DNA from: Liolophura sinensis
Lineage: Eukaryota > Mollusca > Polyplacophora > Chitonida > Chitonidae
Length of the DNA: 64,000 bases
Assembly: GCF_032854445.1 (NCBI RefSeq)
Contig: NC_088300.1
Location: forward strand, 59,744,984 to 59,808,983
Direction: 5' to 3'
Shown: positions 1 through 10,991 of the stretch, in pieces
Layout of the letters: each line of letters starts with the position of its first letter
Position numbering within the stretch: position 1 is the first letter of the stretch
Notes under the pieces: model-generated
What the model saw: the letters and a program-made list of their open reading frames with translations, nothing else
Databases searched by the model: none
Told to the model about the DNA's origin: nothing
Position numbers and translations under genes: made by a program

Positions 1-689
1 GACTCACGTAGGTGGGGGAACGCCGGAGACTGGACTGACGTAAGATGGAGTAAATCAGCAGGACGTTAGCCACCAAACCAAACAATGAGGCTGTAGTAAC
101 CACTACATAAACTCCGATTAAAAGAGAGGAAAGTGGAGAACTGGCGAAGATTCTTAAAAGTCCCATCCTTCTGCTCTGCTTGGAATAATTCCAGTGTGAG
201 ACCCGTTTAATACTTGTCCCATCCTTTCTCTTGCTCCCAAGATACTGTTTCCAGGTATCAGGAGAGAATGTCATAAAGATTCTTTCTATAGCGTTTGCAT
301 GTACGTTCTGCCCTTGGGTTAGAATAATGTCTGATTATTGGACAGGTGTCAGCGAGAATTAACCCTACTCTAAGAAAGGAGTAAAGCCTGTTCGCCTAAT
401 TGTACTTCCAGGCGTGTTACTTTGTCAAGATCAAAGCCCCCTGGCGTTATATCAAAGGTGACTATTATCTTTGACCTAATCTTCCATATAAACTAGACAC
501 ACCGGAAGCAAACTTTCTTTTCATGTGACAAAGGTTCTAATAGTCTTACTCAATTAAAGAGCTTTATATTCAGTTTGATGACAATATGGAGCAGACGATT
601 CGAACGAGAATGTACTTTCGTCACATTTCCTTTGATGTGAAGTGAATGTAGGTATCCATATTTTCTCTCTTTCGAATTATTTACTTAGC
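1..689. other. Non-coding DNA, nothing recognised
   Basis: AT-rich sequence with no convincing open frame, RNA gene or repeat on either strand. Confidence 0.5.
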
Positions 690-793
690 AGAGGAAGCCA
701 GCATGAGCTGGACTGGAACACACAGACCGTATTGGTGAGATGCTCCTGGTTCATCGTGCTGCCATAGCACACAAACCACTAGGCCATGGACGC
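690..793 (-). repeat. SINE fragment, tRNA-like head only
   Basis: Read on the minus strand this starts with an A-box-like TGGCCTAGTGG and, about 60 bases on, a B-box-like TGTTCCAGTCC. It continues into the sequence 'agctcatgctggcttcct' shared with the full SINE at 31362-31642. Only the tRNA-derived head and the start of the body remain. Short open frames across it are part of the repeat and not genes. Confidence 0.65.
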
Positions 794-1017
794 CACCTTT
801 TTTGCAGTTGATATCACCAGAGATTAAAAAGAAAAACATTTTTATGATTCTGTTATGATTTAGCCTCTTGTAAATATTCACCGATATTGATAGACAGCTG
901 GTGAACCATAAAGAGGGTTTACAACCAACGTAAATGATGTAACCGTTTTCAAGACAAGCATGAACAGTAATTTTTAAATAATACCTACACATTAAGGTTG
1001 GTGGTTTCCCATGATAG

Positions 1018-1113
1018 AAAAATTATCAAGAGTTTTAGTAATTAGGAAAACTGCCTGATAATCCAAAAAATTATCAAGAGTTTTAGTAATTAGGAAAACT
1101 GCCTGATAATCCA
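1018..1113. repeat. 48-bp tandem duplication able to form a hairpin
   Basis: Two near-identical 48-bp copies lie head to tail. Within each, ATTATCA pairs with TGATAAT and AGTTTT pairs with AAAACT around a short AT-rich loop, so each copy is an imperfect hairpin. It may be a small MITE remnant or a replication-slippage product. Confidence 0.75.
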
Positions 1114-1683
1114 AACACTATATTAAAAGACATTTCAATTCAATAGTCCATGAATTTTACATGTACTCGAAAGCAATTGCTCTATGTTCCAGTACGTACC
1201 ACACTGTGGGATCTTTTTGTGATGTCAGTACGATAAGCCGGATTAATATGAACGTATGTGAAATTCACGGGTTTGGAAATTACAGCTGAGTCGCAGTGTT
1301 ATTCAGATAGGTTAAAAGTACTATAAGCAAATTTGATTTTTAAACAAAATACTATACATGACATCACTTAGCAGAGGGTTTTAGACCGTGCAGAATTTTA
1401 CAGTTAAATTTTTTTATCCATGTATGTTCGTTGGTTATGCCTGTCTATCTAGTCCCCCAGGCGTAAACTTATCTACAATCACGCCAACACTGACCGCCTC
1501 CATATTTACACAGATCGCAAGTTTTGATAACTCACTAAGTGCTGTTTAAACAGAACGACTGCTTTCTAAATCCAAAGATTTCTGATCTAACTAATACACT
1601 GATGCCCGGTGCCAAGAATAGAACTTTGATACTTGAGTAACGAGTGAATTATGATGCATGTACTGCGTATTAACTTCTCCGAT

Positions 1684-2330
1684 ATGGGACATATTATCTT
1701 TGCTACTGGAGCACTGGTGTTTCCTTCTAGTCTAGTTGTACGCATCATTATATCCTTTGGCATTTCTACCCTTCCTCATGCTATATATTGGCATATATAT
1801 ATATATACCGACGAATGAATTCACACTATATATGCTTGGAAAACTGCCACTATTGCCTGTGTGCTGATATTGATGGAATCTCTGGGTTTCAGATCACTTG
1901 TCATTCCTCATGTTGGAATAAATTTCTTTACCGGAAATGAAAACAGAACGATATCATTATGCTCGCTTATACCTAATGCATTTCCATTTTTTGTACCCCT
2001 GTCAGTCGCTGTTGGATTTATTCTAATGACTTTGATAACTGTTTCCATGTAACTAAAGTCTGTCAACTGCGGACACGCTCTATCCGTCCTTTGAAGGTCA
2101 GATCAGTCTAATTTTCATAACAATTGTGGTGGGTATCTTCCTATCTTTTGGAATGTGTTCCCTCCCGAATGATACATCATTGGATACACTTGCACTGGGA
2201 TAAATTTAGCCTTCTTTACATGCCTGAATCCGTTGTTTTACTTTTTCTTTTCGAAACACCTTCGGAGAGACGTTTGTTGTTTTCGAGGAAAGGATAGCAA
2301 TCTCCTGGATATTAAACTAACTGCTAAACC
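1684..2330 (+). pseudogene. Decayed class A (rhodopsin-like) GPCR fragment
   Basis: Translation gives hydrophobic segments in the order expected of a class A GPCR. A possible TM4 follows AWKTATIAC near 1834-1900. An ectodomain-like stretch and a clear TM5-like segment (IPNAFPFFVPLSVAVGF) end at a stop at 2050. In another frame a TM6-like segment (LIFITIVVGIFLSFG) starts near 2110. After a further frame change near 2200 there is a TM7 with the NPxxY-type motif (FFTCLNPLFYFFF), then a basic helix 8 and a CC pair (SKHLRRDVCCF). In-frame stops near 1816 and 2050 and at least two frame changes break it. No DRY motif or TM1-TM3 was found with confidence. The ligand class cannot be told. It could also be a poorly assembled live gene, but the mix of stops and shifts favours a relic. 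Confidence 0.58.
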
Positions 2331-3149
2331 TCACCACACAGGTGAACATCCTCAAAATCAGCGACCTACTTCACGTGGACCGGGACTTAGAAGCATCCTT
2401 TTATAATCTACGTCAATCTGTATGCCTGACGAATACATGCTGAACAGTTTGGGAAATACCTTGTCTTCGGTTGGTTGTTTAGTAGGCCTAGTACATAAAC
2501 CTGTATGTCGCGCTTTAAAGCTATTATTTTCAATTCGGATTGAAATCCTTTGCTAAAATGGTGTGAAATTTAGAGACCGGTCTGTTATACCGGCTCATAA
2601 ATGCTCTCCAAAGAAGCAATTAAAAAAAACCTAGGTATTGCAAAGTCATGAGGATATAAGATATTAAGCACTTCTGCAAAGCCGACAATGCCCATATGAC
2701 AAAGCCTTCGAAATGCTGTATGATATTCCTGATTCACGTCAAGGGTTTAACAAGTTTTGTATAATTTATTTTGGAGATAAACTTGTAACAAACAAGGCAC
2801 AAGCGGATCAACATAGTGAAAGCATATCGTGTGCTACGATCAATATAGGGACATTCATTGTTAGTGTCTGCGATCTGTGAAATAAAATGGCCACTTTAGA
2901 TATACATGTATATATTGTTGTAATCTAAGCCTAGAGGAGATGAATACTTTGATGTGAGGATAAATTATATACAATCATGGCGACCCTTACATATTTCAGG
3001 CAGCGCTTAACTGACTGCTTCTCTTTAGATGAAACCCCTTATTTTTTATTTCTTTAATGATTGTTTATGATGAACGTTCTTTTCCATGTTGGGCCTGTGA
3101 TAAGATATATTTTGGAAAGACAGATCTGTCTGGTATGACGTGTAATCAA

Positions 3150-3192
3150 GCTGCATGCTCAGTAGCACTCTAGCCACTAGGCCACGGACGAC
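3150..3192 (-). repeat. SINE scrap with A-box-like sequence
   Basis: On the minus strand it reads GTGGCCTAGTGGCTAGAGTG, close to a tRNA A box and to the head of the SINE fragment at 690-793. Nothing of the SINE body follows. Confidence 0.4.
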
Positions 3193-3326
3193 CTGGGGCC
3201 TGAATGGGAGTACCTTGATATGTCATGTTGTGTTGTTTGTGTTGTCGCTGGTTTTGATTTGGGGTCAAATTATCTTGTATTCCAATCAAGTAAATAAATA
3301 AATAAAATTATTTTATTGTTCGATTT

Positions 3327-3640
3327 ATGAAAGATGTGTCTAAGAAGAGACTAATACTTTCTAGGTTTGCATCTACTTGGCACCCTAAATTGTTCTTGAT
3401 CTTTTTCTGGGTGTGTTCTTCCGTAAGAAAACTCATTTTGAGATCTTTGTTGCTTGAAGGTGGTGAGAGTATTATAGCTCTCTTCTCAGGACAAAAAGCT
3501 GTCTATTTTACACAAAATTAAAATGCATATACCTTAGGAACACCACAAGGAATGAATTTTTTGGAACATTATTTCAGCAATCTTTCACTCATAGGTAAAA
3601 AGAGTTATTCCAATATTCAGTGTCGTGATTAGAGTTGGAT
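3327..3640 (+). mobile_element. Possible reverse transcriptase scrap of a LINE
   Basis: A 64-codon frame is followed, after one stop, by a stretch reading LGTPQGMNFLEHYF. This resembles the GxPQGSxLSPxLF segment of non-LTR retrotransposon reverse transcriptases. The catalytic YxDD segment is not visible and the match is short, so this is tentative. If real, it is a decayed fragment. Confidence 0.25.
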
Positions 3641-4231
3641 AAACTTCCTGTGGCGTCAGACGTCAGGCCTAACCTCTGATGGTATGGTTGAAAAAGCCCA
3701 TCTTAGAAGCCAAATGTTTAAACGCCTTAAATCTTTTCACAAAAATGTAAAAAAAATAAATGAAAGCATATTAATGCAAAGTTTTAAGTGGTCTACTCAG
3801 TGATTTTCAGAGGTCTTTTCCTTTAACAATCATTAACCAAAATCAGTGAGCGACAGTTAGAATAAAATCCCGAATGACTGACTGAGTTAAAATAACAAGA
3901 AGTCTAATTTCGCCGATTGCTTCAACCGTTTCTGCTCTGGTTTTACGATTCTTGCTTACACAAACGATATAGCTTGCATTTGATAAATCAGTCTTGCGAA
4001 TAACGTTTTGCACGTGACCCTGCACTGTCGCCGTGAGGAGTTTGTCCTTCTCCAATTGCATCCTGGGAAAATTCTCTAGGACAACAACAACAAACGACAG
4101 TTGTGTACGGGTTGGCAAAGACGTGACAGGGTGGACTGCCTTTTCTAGTCAAGTGTTGAAGCAACCTCATTCTTTCTAAGAGCGTGTTTACTCTGAAAAA
4201 AGACAAACTGGAGCACCTAAACGCGGATAAC

Positions 4232-4337
4232 ATGAACGAGCTTGATGACGCCGAGTTGGAGGATTTGTACGCATGGATCGATCAGATTCCTCTTAGCCGA
4301 CCAAAAAGGAACATTGCCAGGGACTTTTCTGACGGAG
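4232..4337 (+). CDS. SPEF1: SPEF1 exon 1
   Basis: Encodes the start of the CH domain, up to ARDFSDG. It ends in phase 1 before GTAAAG. The split glycine/valine position matches the DG-V join seen in SPEF1 proteins. Confidence 0.9.
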
Positions 4338-7300
4338 GTAAAGTGGACACTGAGCGTGTCAGATTGTCAAAATATGTTATGTAATGAGGGTTCATGCGGT
4401 AGAAGAGCAAGAAGGCCATTCCTGCAAAATTCTCGTGAAATAAATACACTTGGCGACTTGTCGTATTAGTGATGATCACCTGTTTTTGAAGAGCTGAATC
4501 ACGCATTCACGGATCAAACGTGTCCAAATTTGTTGAACCGTGTGTTTGACTTGTTTCAGTTTATAAAAAGTCATTGGTATGAATTATGATTGATATGCTT
4601 AAATGTTATGTATTTTCTTACATGTCCTTTGATCTATATGTATGCTGCAAACACTAACAGGTATGCGAAATATTTTCATTTTGCGGAACGGGTACTGGTA
4701 CGCATGTTAATTAGAGATGGTTGCTGGTCACCTGAACATTACAAAATGAAGCAGACGTTCTGACAATATCTCAAATCACACAGGATGTCCAACAGATCTG
4801 TGAGCAGAATATTAGGTTTTTAATGATGTTATTTCATCCTAACCTGCGTAAAACTGTTTTCTGTGAAGACAAAACACATAAAGGGATGTTTCAAAACAAA
4901 CAGGCATGACCTCTACTACAATATGTACGACAAAATGAAATGATTTTGGCGCACAAGCTGCCTCCACTTCAGTGGGTTGGTCGTCATTTTTGGTTGCTGT
5001 ACTCACCATCACATGACCAGGTATTCTGGTTTGAAACGTCATAATCTGTCAAGCTATAAAACCATGGGGTTTAACGATGTCACATGGTATTAAATTGATT
5101 AAATTTAGTCCAAACATGGTGGAAGTATACCAAAGCAAAGAAGTTTCATCAAAACACCAAGGATATACTCTACCGTTCTGTTAATCGTAACATAAAACTG
5201 AAGCTGCAGTTGCATGTAGACATGCTTTATGTGTTCATCGATGCATAAATCTACAAGGTCAGGGTTTAATACTTAAGATTTCAGGCCGTTGTTAAGGTAG
5301 AACAGCGAGAACATCTCAGATCATTGTGGGAGTGTGTGAAGCTCACCTATCAGCTCAGTATGGCAGTACATTGTTAAATCTGCTGTAAGCTTCGCTCAAG
5401 GAGCTATCCTGAAGAATACTGTGTAAAATTTCGGAAAACAGTCCATTACTAACCTACCAGGCCTGTCCGGTTACTCCTTTTACAATCCTTAGGGTCCTAG
5501 ACATCCTTACATCATGAGCGCAAGTTCAAATATAAAAAAGCGAAAATAGTCATAAAGGTTGAGCTATATTGTTGGAAGGCTAGTGATCTCCAAGAAGCAT
5601 CATGTAAGAACAACTAAATGCTGTTGAGTGCTTATCATCACCAAGGCCTTGGGAAGACTACCCACTTGGGCATGCAATACAAAGAGGACTGCAAAGCTAA
5701 TTCATGTGCCATACAGCCAATGATTCTTTAAATTATATAGTAGTATAAATAAGTCTAAATTATATAGAAATAATATAGTGGTAATGATTGTTAAAGATAA
5801 GACAAAGAGTCTTTTGCAGTGGTGTGGTGAAGTTGTGTTGTAACCTTAGCTTTTACATGGAATGAGGATTATTATCTGTCCACAACTTACAAGTTTAAAT
5901 TTAATGTCCGTTTTGTCAGACATGGGAGATAACTCTGAACCTTTTACAGACACTAGGCAGCAAAATAAAGATGATTTCAAAGGTTTTGTTCTTATTCTTA
6001 CTTAAATAGTGTGTTTGTAGATCTCCACTTTTTTTTGTACCCTTGGGGATACATTGGGGCCATTATGATTTGCACCTGTCTTGTGTGTAATTTTTCAAAA
6101 CTATTAAGAGTAGAGCTTTCAAATTGGGTATGGTACTCATGTTCTCCTGATCATAGAGATTTTAGTTCAATTTTTCTTCATTTTTACAGATTTTGTGCTG
6201 ATTTGTTTTCAAAATATTTCGTGTTTATGGAAAACCTAATTAACTTTATTTTGGGATTGTTTAATGTTGCCATCTTGTTATTTGTAGTCCTGATAGCAGA
6301 GGTAATACGACATTACATGCCAAAGCTCGTGGAGCTGCACAACTATACCCCTGCCAATGCCTCCAAACAGAAGATGGAGAACTGGTATTTACTCAACAGG
6401 TAACTGCTGTTGTTCAATAGTTCATCACAGTGGACAGGGGATTTATACCTTCCCTCGCTTGCACCGTTCATGATACATGGCTGACTATGTTGTTTACAGG
6501 GGTTATGTGGACATTTTTGTGGTCTAATGGTGATTGAAGAGCGCTTGTCTTCCGCCAGTATGACATGCTTATCTGCACGTTCCACTTGGGAAAGTTTCCT
6601 CATGGTTGACTTCATACATGAGACACACGTCAGCAGTTTAAATTTTAATTTCTAGTTCATCTTGACTTGGTGTTGGATTCCCCATGGTGTTTCCTGAAAG
6701 GGGATATATTCTAATAAGGGCATGTAAATGTGAATTTACTGCATTGATATTTTTCAGTTTATGTTTGATTATGTTTTTTTTCACAGGAAAGTCTTCTGAT
6801 TTACCAATGGCCTTTCAGATGACCAGTCTTGTCATAAATGTAATTACAAATGTGAAAATTCTCATCATTTTCTTATTGAATGTCCCGCATATGCCGCTCA
6901 AAGGAAGCACATGTTCGACAGGTTTACTAAAACGATTTCTCCAAATGCTCACTTATCTATTTTCCTTCCGCATTGCTCAAAACATGTCTCAAATATTTTA
7001 CTTTTTGGATCAAATGACCTATCTCTTGAAGACAATAAAACCATATTCTGTTCTGTGCACAAATTCATTCAAGATACTCGAAGATTTATCCATCGTACTC
7101 ACCACGTAGTTCAAACAAGCTCCTTTTAAGGTACAAAGTGCTAAGACTGAAACCCATTCCTAAATCTGTTATATAATCGGTACTTAATGAAGTATATGAG
7201 TGTGTGCAGTATTGGATGCCTATGTGTATTGTAAATATTGTACATATTTTATTCTTCACTATCAAGTTTTGATTATATAAATGTATGATGTATATAAGTT

Positions 7301-10300
7301 TAAGGAGACCCCCTAGTGACCCATGGGTTGTGGGATATCCTCAGTAAACAAATAAAGAATTAAATTAAATGTGAATTTACTACATTGATATTTTTCAGTT
7401 TATGTTTGATTATGTTTTTTTTCACAGGAAAGTCTTCTGCAAACTGCATTTTGAGCTAACAGATGATGTGATCAGAAGTATATGTCGCTGTGAGCCCAAT
7501 ATTATTGAAAGGGTCTTATATATGCTGAGGGTCAAAATAGACAGGGCATTATGGGAAGCGTCCAAAAATCGCAGCAGAAGAAACTCTTTGTCAAATGAAA
7601 AGCCAGAGGTTGATCAAGAATACAGTAAGTCCTGTTTGCACTAAAAAAAATCCCCCCCAAAAAAAAAAGTTAGTCCGAGACATTATCTCATGTTATAAGT
7701 ATTATACATGTATAAATTACATAAATACATGCAAGTATAGCATCATATGTTACAATGTGACAAGTTTGGAACTGCATCACGAAAGATGAATTGCTTTTAC
7801 ATGGCATACATACAGAGAGTGTCAATCAAGAACATACATTTGATCAGTCATAATCAGTTTGGTTGCAAGTAGGTCGACAGAATGTCTCACGCATTGGTTA
7901 CAAATGTTTAATCATGGTGTGATGTCATGATGTCATCAGGAATGAAATGAAAAGTAACGGTGTCAGAAGAATGGGTGGTAGGGCATTGGATGTGCTTGAT
8001 CCATCGATTTTCTTGCAACACTCTCAAAAATGAACATACAGGTGAAGCAGCCATACACACTGCAGGTTTGAGGTTGTAAAATATACAAATCGGATCGGTT
8101 ATTGTTGTCTTCAATTTTCTTTCATGATATGAAAGTATTTGACCTTGTTTGTATGACAGTTCTTCTTATGACTTCTCTTTCTCCAAGTATTATTTTGTCT
8201 TGTGTTTCAGATTCGCCTAGGAGAGGGCCCAATGACTTCACAGTAAAAAGGTGAGTTGCTGTAATTGTCTTTTGCAGTTCTTTGACACCATATATTGTGT
8301 ATACCTACATACCCACAAGAAAACATTTAAATGTTTCACCACTTTTTATTGATATGCAACATCTTGGTCTCAAGAATGTGTGTGCTTGCATAATCTTTTA
8401 TGTTGTCATTACTCACTTAGTATATTTTCCATTTCTCTCTTGATCAAATGGGTTGAAGTTCAGCAGGAATAAGGTGTAATGAAAGTGTTTTGGTAAGATG
8501 AAAGCATGTTTCAATCATTCCGCCAGCAGACTGAAGTGCTCCGTGTAGGCACACTGCTGATGAAGTGGAATTGGATTATCTCCCTTTGTGTACCTTGGTC
8601 CATATTTCCATTAATATTTGAACGTTTGCATATATGACACTGACTCCTGTTAGATGTAATTGATGTACATTGATAGTTTTTACAGGGATAAGTTCACTGA
8701 AAATTAAACCGCTTTAGTCTATTTGTTCAATGACTGGTCTGTGAATTCAGCGAATAAGGAAGAGACTTTCAGATATAAATGTGGTTCGCAGATATGTGCA
8801 GTATTGTTAGTCTAGGAATAATAGAACTACAAAGAATGTGAGATGCATATGTCAGAATTGTAAGCACAGATACTGTTATCGATTTTATATAAAAATTCAT
8901 ATTCATTTATTTTTTTCGTGGTAAGTTATGCTATGTTATGGCCATTATTTCAGAGGTAATTTTATCCATACACAAAAATCCAAATAAAACCCACATGACC
9001 TTTTCAAGTGTGATACCCAAGAAGTGTTGTATTTTAACACAGTAATGTGTTAGATACTTGTGAGGTGAACAGTGACATGTTTACCACAGCTTTGCACATG
9101 AATAATGAAAGTTTGGGCTTGTTTGCGTATTAATTGCATCAGATATCGTGGGTTAGGTGTAGTGTTTGTTACATACACACTAGTCGAGATTGAGTGGAAA
9201 TGACGGGTTAATTACATTGATATTTGAAGTCAGAATATTATGTGTTGATTCAGGGCAGTGTGTGACAAATCCAGGCTATGTACATGTGTGTTTGGATGTG
9301 TGTGTTTGTGACACTGTAACAGACCTCTGTCTACATGTTGTTTACACACTTTCTGGGATCTTTTGCTTGCTGAATAATGTAAGAACTTTTGACACAACAC
9401 TTTCATGCTCAAACAAATTAATTTGTCTTACAGCAAATCATTATACACAAATATACATTATTATATGTTAATACCATATCAGGTTATTTTGAAGGAGTTA
9501 ATTGTTAAAAAAAAAATGCCCTGAAGATGGTATCTTTCTGAGAAGATTTCGGCAATAAGCTACATGTATGTGATTGAGCATATGGCAGCATCCTTTAGTA
9601 TAATGGAATATATGCTACCTGTGTGAAATACTCATATAGTTGTGGTCACATTGAGATATACTGGACCAGTCTGAATGTTTGCTACCTGTGTGAAATACTC
9701 ATATATCTGTGGTCACATTGAGATAAACTGGACCAGTCTGAATGTTTGCTACCTGTGTGAAATACTCATATATCTGTGGTCACATTGAGATAAACTGGAC
9801 CAGTCTGAATGTTTGCTACCTGTGTGAAATACTCATATAGTTGTGGTCACATTGAGATAAACTGGACCAGTCTGAATGTTTGCTACCTGTGTGAAATACT
9901 CATATAGTTGTGGTCACATTGAGATAAACTGGACCAGTCTGAATGTTTTGCTACCTGTGTGAAATACTCATATATCTGTGGTCACATTGAGATATACTGG
10001 ACCAGTCTGAATGTTTGCTACCTGTGTGAAATACTCATATAGTTGTGGTCACATTGAGATAAACTGGACCAGTCTGAATGTTTGCTACCTGTGTGAAATA
10101 CTCATATACCTGCGTGAAATACTCATGTGTGTGGCCACACTGAGGTGACTTGGACCAGCCTGAATGCCAGGGTACTTGTAGTAGGAAGTACTGTCACATT
10201 GTGAGGGCCACAGTTATAAAAACCCATCTCACACAGTGTTTGCCAACATGCCAGGAGACATCACTATGAGGTTCTTGTTAAAGTCTTCAGAGTTTCAAAG

Positions 10301-10991
10301 TACCTTGTTTGAACTGGTTTGTGTGAACATGCATATCTGTAGAATTTCAGAAAGATTTTAATAGGTAATTAGGTGAAATTGGGAAATACAGTATTACACT
10401 GCGAAAGAGTTGAATTTAAACCGTCAACAATGATTTTTTAATGATTTTGTATTTCAACAGACCCGGCCCAAGTCAAGGAGTGAAGGGGGCTGGGGCTGTG
10501 GTTACCCAGACAGATTATGTCCCGCGGGCCGTTTATGAAGAGAAGGAGCAGGAGTGTTTGGCCAAGGAGGAAACCATCCAGGTAATATATTGTCTTCACA
10601 GAATGGTGTATGTGTTAATACATTTACCTGAAAAACAGGAGTAGTTTTAATGTCTAATATCAGATTACATGAAGAACATCACCTTATATGTATGAACACC
10701 TTCTCTCTGGAAGTCAGTTCCCGTCTGGCTTGATAGCTCAGTAGTTGCTACATGTATATCCACATTATATACTGAACCATGATACATGTTCCTATTATAA
10801 AATGATAAATTGTGAGATAGTGTCAAATGTAAAGAGGTAAATTTTAATTTTTTTGTTTTGATTGCAATTCTTTAACATAATGTTTTATTATTTCTTCATT
10901 TTGCAGATTTTGCAGGCCCAAAATCCGCCGATTAGAGCATTTGCTTCATTTAAAAGACATTCGAATTGACGATTTACAGGGACACGAATAG
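4232..10991 (+). CDS. SPEF1: Sperm flagellar protein 1 (SPEF1/CLAMP), six exons
   Basis: Join 4232-4337, 6288-6399, 7428-7624, 8211-8250, 10461-10581, 10907-10991; all introns have GT/AG ends and phases agree. SPEF1 binds and bundles microtubules in cilia, flagella and cell-junction arrays through an N-terminal calponin-homology (CH) domain. Seen here: the family's opening (LYAWIDQIPLSRPKRN, then ARDFSDG), the next CH helix (VLIAEVIRHYMPKLVELHNY), the NW..LNRKV core and the domain end (VIRSICRCEPNIIERVL), about residues 1-120. A basic linker and a C-terminal coiled coil follow (IRRLEHLLHLKDIRIDDL). Read with one C removed at 10917-10919, the product is about 219 residues, close to the roughly 236 of human SPEF1. 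As written, the last exon shifts frame and stops at 10967-10969, losing the coiled coil. ATG 4232 is chosen because it gives the family-like N terminus; an in-frame ATG at 4184 would add 16 unsupported residues. AATAAA signals lie at 11712 and 11749. Confidence 0.93.
6288..6399 (+). CDS. SPEF1: SPEF1 exon 2
   Basis: Follows the acceptor TTATTTGTAG. It opens with VLIAEVIRHYMPKLVE and ends NWYLLNR, with the Arg codon split before GTAACT. The open frame upstream of 6288 is intron read-through. Confidence 0.92.
6725..7439 (+). mobile_element. 5'-truncated LINE with 74-bp target duplication in SPEF1 intron 2
   Basis: A 74-bp direct repeat (6725-6798 and 7366-7439, one mismatch) brackets a 567-bp insert. 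The insert encodes the C-terminal tail of a non-LTR retrotransposon ORF2: a Cys/His cluster (CENSHHFLIECPAYAAQR) typical of the region after reverse transcriptase, running to a stop near 7127. An AT-rich 3' UTR follows, then AATAAAG and a short TAAAT tail directly before the second repeat copy. Reverse transcriptase and endonuclease are missing, so it cannot move by itself. The repeat is long for a LINE target duplication but its position, tail and near identity support that reading. It covers the intron's polypyrimidine tract, the AG acceptor and the first 12 bases of exon 3. Confidence 0.85.
7428..7624 (+). CDS. SPEF1: SPEF1 exon 3
   Basis: Opens after TTTTTTTTCACAG and completes the split Arg codon (LNR-KVF). 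It encodes the end of the CH domain (ELTDDVIRSICRCEPNIIE) and a basic serine-rich linker, ending before GTAAGT in phase 1. Of the two acceptor copies made by the LINE insertion, this downstream one keeps the reading frame. Confidence 0.92.
8211..8250 (+). CDS. SPEF1: SPEF1 exon 4 (40 bp)
   Basis: A short exon between GTGTTTCAG and GTGAGT. In frame it encodes NSPRRGPNDFTVKR across its borders, part of the basic Pro/Arg linker between the CH domain and the coiled coil. It starts in phase 1 and ends in phase 2, matching both neighbours. Confidence 0.82.
9614..10166. repeat. 67-bp tandem array in SPEF1 intron 4
   Basis: About seven near-identical 67-bp units start GCTACCTGTGTGAAATACTC and contain GGTCACATTGAGAT; the last part is degenerate. 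Units differ mainly in two spots (ATAGTTG or ATATCTG; GATATAC or GATAAAC). It lies wholly within intron 4 and has no coding role. Confidence 0.95.
10461..10581 (+). CDS. SPEF1: SPEF1 exon 5
   Basis: Follows TATTTCAACAG. It encodes a Gly/Pro-rich segment, then an acidic, helix-prone stretch (EEKEQECLAKEETIQ) that leads into the coiled coil. It ends in phase 0 before GTAATA. Confidence 0.88.
10907..10991 (+). CDS. SPEF1: SPEF1 last exon with apparent one-base insertion
   Basis: After CATTTTGCAG the frame reads ILQA and then, as written, an unrelated tail stopping at 10967-10969. One base over, the sequence encodes KIRRLEHLLHLKDIRIDDL and stops at 10989-10991, matching the conserved SPEF1 C-terminal coiled coil. 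The shift falls in the CCC run at 10917-10919. Either a sequencing error, a null allele or an alternative tail would explain it; the intact hidden frame argues for error or a very recent change. Confidence 0.85.

Larger units (their letters stand above)
2331..4231. other. Intergenic DNA upstream of SPEF1
   Basis: Mostly AT-rich non-coding sequence. It holds a small tRNA-like SINE scrap (3150-3192), a TAAA-repeat tail near 3290-3306 and a possible reverse transcriptase scrap. The last few hundred bases should hold the SPEF1 promoter and 5' UTR. At 4155-4165 GTTGAAGCAAC has the half-palindrome feel of an RFX X-box but does not match the consensus well, so no regulatory site is claimed. Confidence 0.45.

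Noticed and set aside
6011-6287. Hydrophobic open frame running into SPEF1 exon 2
   Set aside because: It is AT-rich intron read-through. The family alignment begins exactly at the acceptor at 6287/6288.
6684-6798. Upstream copy of the exon 3 start as a real exon
   Set aside because: It is the 5' target duplication of the LINE and reads into a stop after RKVF in the SPEF1 frame.
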